From the NCBI GenBank assembly GCA_938018005.1, contig CALIJG010000020.1:216592-280591 (forward strand): a stretch of DNA of 64,000 nt. Reading direction: 5' to 3'. Shown here piece by piece: positions 61,549 to 64,000 of the stretch (positions are counted from its first letter, which is position 1; each line of letters opens with the position of its first letter). The translations under genes were made by a program, and so were the position numbers. This DNA is from an uncultured Candidatus Saccharibacteria bacterium. Its GTDB lineage: Bacteria; Patescibacteriota; Saccharimonadia; Saccharimonadales; Saccharimonadaceae. The notes below the pieces were generated by a model. It was given only the letters and a program-made list of their open reading frames with translations, searched no databases and had not been told where the DNA came from.

Positions 61549-61816
61549 AGGGTTACTCCTTATTTATATATTTACCAGAGGTACGTTGCCAGTATAGGCT
61601 AGCAAATCCTCGCTACATACCATATATGATATGTATCATGATTTAAATATAGCATACTGTATATGTTTTGTCAACGTTTACATGAGCATTTTCAGATTGC
61701 ATTATTGGTATTGCATTTAAGACGCCTATGCTATATACTAAGTACTAGCTTTGGTTTGGGTCGTTTCCACCAAGGTCCACCACAACAATTCTCGTTTGCT
61801 GCGAGATTCGAGAATG
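61549..61816. other. Intergenic, no gene seen
   Basis: AT-rich stretch upstream of the KGG gene, which presumably holds its promoter. It includes a short near-palindrome around 61619-61635 (ATACCATATATGATATG). No coding frame. Confidence 0.4.
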
Positions 61817-61849
61817 AAAAAATAACCCTGCGCATACAGGGTTATTTTT
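61817..61849 (-). terminator. Rho-independent terminator
   Basis: AAATAACCCTG-TATGCG-CAGGGTTATTTTT, about 33 bp past the stop of the gene at 61882. T-runs on both sides allow either direction. Confidence 0.85.
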
Positions 61850-61881
61850 GATATTGAAAACGCTTTGCTATTTGTTGGGGT

Positions 61882-62592
61882 TTAGAACCAACTATACCCG
61901 CCGCTTTGGACTGCTCGACGACCAATACCATTTCGAGGGTGCGGTCGTTCGCCGCTATGGCGCTGTTGGAGGGCCTCATGCCCTTTTACAAGTTGTGGGT
62001 ATAGTACATTCATGACGTTCTTCGCACCAGGTGACGCATCATCTTGAATCATACCCATCTTACTCCCAACACCTCCTTCCGTACCAACACCAAAGACACC
62101 TACTTTCTCTGGCACAATGCTCAGCGCAGCATGGTGGTGCTGTGGGTCTGCGAGAGAGATATACGGCTCTCCAAGCGTAATAAACTGTGCATCGGGCAGA
62201 TGAGTCATATCAACTATATGGGTTTTTATCGCATTGCTCACCATCCTCTGAGCAACTGGCTGGCCATTCTCATCTGAAGTACAGGGGTAAAGCAAGCCAA
62301 TACCGCGCTCATGGCTAATCGTCAGCGCCGCTCCAGTCTCTGGTGCGTAGAGCGTGTAGAGCACATCACTGCCATCTTGTGGCAACAGTCGGGCTTCTCG
62401 CTCTATATCAATTTGCATTCCATCTGGGCCAGTAACAAGCGCCTCTTGGCCATATGGGTTACTACCAGCCGGCACAGCAAATGTTCTTTGCTGCCGAGTG
62501 ATCTTCTTGTCGTAATACAATAGATCGCCCGCCGAATGAATTGGTGGCTCACCATAGCGGTAGTTGATTGATGGTGGTCGTTGCTCTGTCAT
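61882..62592 (-). CDS. Hypothetical protein
   Basis: 236 residues, soluble, predominantly beta-like in the middle (VLYTLYAPETGAALTISHERGIGLLYP, AQFITLGEPYISLADPQHHHAALSIV), with a Gly-rich stretch (GVFGVGTEGGVGSKMG) and a basic tail. SD AAAGGAG before the ATG. No similarity recognised. Confidence 0.6.
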   Translation of the reverse strand: MTEQRPPSINYRYGEPPIHSAGDLLYYDKKITRQQRTFAVPAGSNPYGQEALVTGPDGMQIDIEREARLLPQDGSDVLYTLYAPETGAALTISHERGIGLLYPCTSDENGQPVAQRMVSNAIKTHIVDMTHLPDAQFITLGEPYISLADPQHHHAALSIVPEKVGVFGVGTEGGVGSKMGMIQDDASPGAKNVMNVLYPQLVKGHEALQQRHSGERPHPRNGIGRRAVQSGGYSWF

Positions 62593-62810
62593 AAGAACAC
62601 TCCTTTTTGGTTATGGTTATCACATCGTCACTGCATTGCTATCAAGATACGAATTACCCACCCGCGGCGGCACTCCACTCGCCCAAGCAACTCCAAATCG
62701 CAGAGCAAGCACCCCTCTCTAGCGATTATACAATAGAATGGTACATTTGTACGAAAAACGTTCTGAATTTTATAGAAAATGCACCTACTTTAGCAATTTG
62801 TACAGCAAAA

Positions 62811-62841
62811 AACCAGCCTCATCTCTGTGATAGGCTGGTTT
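62811..62841 (-). terminator. Rho-independent terminator
   Basis: AAACCAGCCT, 11-nt loop, AGGCTGGTTT, followed by TTTT on the minus strand. Confidence 0.85.
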
Positions 62842-62865
62842 GTGCTCATTTCAATTAAAATAACG

Positions 62866-63078
62866 CTATTCCTGCTCGACTTCTTCTGCTAACTTCAGTG
62901 CCTCAAGCCCTTCTAGCGTCCAGCCAATGTAACCAAGCGTTCGTGCCGCTTCTTCTGTCTTGCCACCCTCATAGCTCTGACTGGCTTGCTCCATCAAGTA
63001 TTCCGGGTCACGCTTCGCATTGTATTCGCGAAGAGCTTCTGGCGTTCGTGGGTATGATTCGGCGTGTTTGACTGGCAT
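62866..63078 (-). CDS. Small hypothetical protein behind a GA-repeat promoter
   Basis: 70 residues, helical and acidic: ESYPRTPEALREYNAKRDPEYLMEQASQ, then GGKTEEAARTLGYIGWTLEGL, which could be a single TPR-like helix pair. Strong SD AAGGAGA. Its promoter has a GA-dinucleotide tract between -35 and -10. Function unknown. Confidence 0.65.
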   Translation of the reverse strand: MPVKHAESYPRTPEALREYNAKRDPEYLMEQASQSYEGGKTEEAARTLGYIGWTLEGLEALKLAEEVEQE

Positions 63079-63116
63079 GTTGCTTCTCCTTGTTTTTTGT
63101 TACTTAGACACTCCAT

Positions 63117-63149
63117 ATAATACTCTCTCTCTCTCTGGATTTTGCAAGC
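63117..63149 (-). promoter_or_regulatory. Promoter with (GA)7 tract in the -35/-10 spacer, possibly phase-variable
   Basis: Minus strand: TTGCAA, AATCC, seven AG dinucleotides (63123-63136), then TATTAT followed by ATGG. The spacer is 19 nt; loss of one repeat would give 17. Architecture matches the promoter at 9285-9320. Confidence 0.55.
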
Positions 63150-63350
63150 AAGTAGCAAACTTCGCACCTATAACTACTGTCGAATCCGTTACTTCCCAAC
63201 CTCTGTTACATATCACCGACAAAAGACACCAGCATGTTGATGAAAGTGGTGACACGTAGCCAAAGCCTCGCCTGAGGTATATCAGTATCACATTTCAGCG
63301 AGTCATACTGGCAAGGATCAAGCTATTAATAAAAATCATCTCCAAAGATA

Positions 63351-63373
63351 AAAGCCACCCTATTCGGATGGCT
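63351..63373 (-). terminator. Terminator of the rRNA operon
   Basis: AGCCATCC-GAATAG-GGTGGCT followed by TTTATC, 11 bp beyond the 5S 3' end on the minus strand. Confidence 0.75.
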
Positions 63374-63383
63374 CTTATATAAT

Positions 63384-63490
<107 letters not shown>

Positions 63491-63684
63491 AGTGGGGGTT
63501 TAGACGCTTGGTTCCGATATATTTCCTCGGTGGGCCAAACCCCTGCTTCGATGTCCATCTGCACGGTATAGTAATGTACGTGTCAACGATTGACAGTGGT
63601 GATATACACCAATCACTAGTTAAGTCTACCTCATCCACGCTACTAATGCAAGCATTAGCGTCGTAGACAAGGACATAAAAAGGC

Positions 63685-64000
<316 letters not shown>

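Overview
The window looks like a chromosomal segment of a reduced-genome bacterium of the Candidate Phyla Radiation, most consistent with Saccharibacteria (TM7). That placement is an inference from gene content, not from a database search: a slim set of translation, cell-division and DNA-repair genes, DUF5663-type small proteins, many short lineage-specific hypotheticals, an LPxTG surface protein, and an archaeal/eukaryote-type IleRS. Metabolism is almost absent apart from a phosphotransacetylase-family protein.

Layout. 1-6.2 kb: minus-strand ribosomal protein operon rplC-rplD-rplW-rplB-rpsS-rplV-rpsC-rplP-rpmC-rpsQ-rplN-rplX-rplE-rpsN, headed by rplC (no rpsJ) behind a leader that can fold over the rplC start. 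6.2-13.7 kb: prmC, four small hypotheticals (three of them paralogues), rplU, a deoxyribosyltransferase-like protein, a CAP-domain secreted protein, a GNAT/pta divergent pair. 14-16.2 kb: nucleotide-sanitation cluster (ITPase, MazG-like/deoxyribosyltransferase fusion, NADAR protein). 16.3-25.8 kb: ligA, membrane proteins, htpX, lemA, tRNA-Leu, tRNA-Cys, hydrolase, HNH protein, ABC exporter. 26-33 kb: a giant isoleucyl-tRNA synthetase carrying four extra enzyme-like domains in its editing domain, then a 2H-phosphoesterase/GNAT/SGNH operon. 33-37.4 kb: candidate ncRNA, tag, LiaF-like protein, and a 2.1 kb stretch with no convincing gene. 37.4-43.5 kb: ftsA-ftsZ-nrdR-thioredoxin-like-VKOR, then rpsU-yqeY-adk-map. 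43.7-45.3 kb: a 6S-like hairpin RNA and a PanAT-like toxin-antitoxin pair. 45.9-53.1 kb: hypotheticals, recJ, priA, def, fmt. 53.4-63.1 kb: small hypotheticals, infB, rpsA, LPxTG protein, HExxH peptidase, KGG protein. 63.4-64 kb: 5S and the 3' end of 23S rRNA on the minus strand.

Most notable observations: (1) the 1695-residue IleRS with embedded LMW-phosphatase/arsenate-reductase-like, Nudix and two alpha/beta-hydrolase domains; (2) a two-copy ~165 nt element whose internal stems differ by compensatory changes, a likely undescribed structured RNA; (3) a second, three-copy hairpin family; (4) two further candidate RNA genes at 33.0 and 43.7 kb; (5) eleven genes with a -10 box exactly 6-7 nt before the ATG, implying leaderless mRNAs, including a divergent pair whose -10 boxes overlap; (6) two promoters with GA-dinucleotide tracts between -35 and -10, the arrangement of phase-variable promoters; (7) loss of zinc-ligand cysteines in both NrdR and LigA; (8) two unrelated proteins ending in the ssrA-like residues DVALAA.

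All calls are from reading the sequence. No homology search, structure prediction or covariance model could be run.
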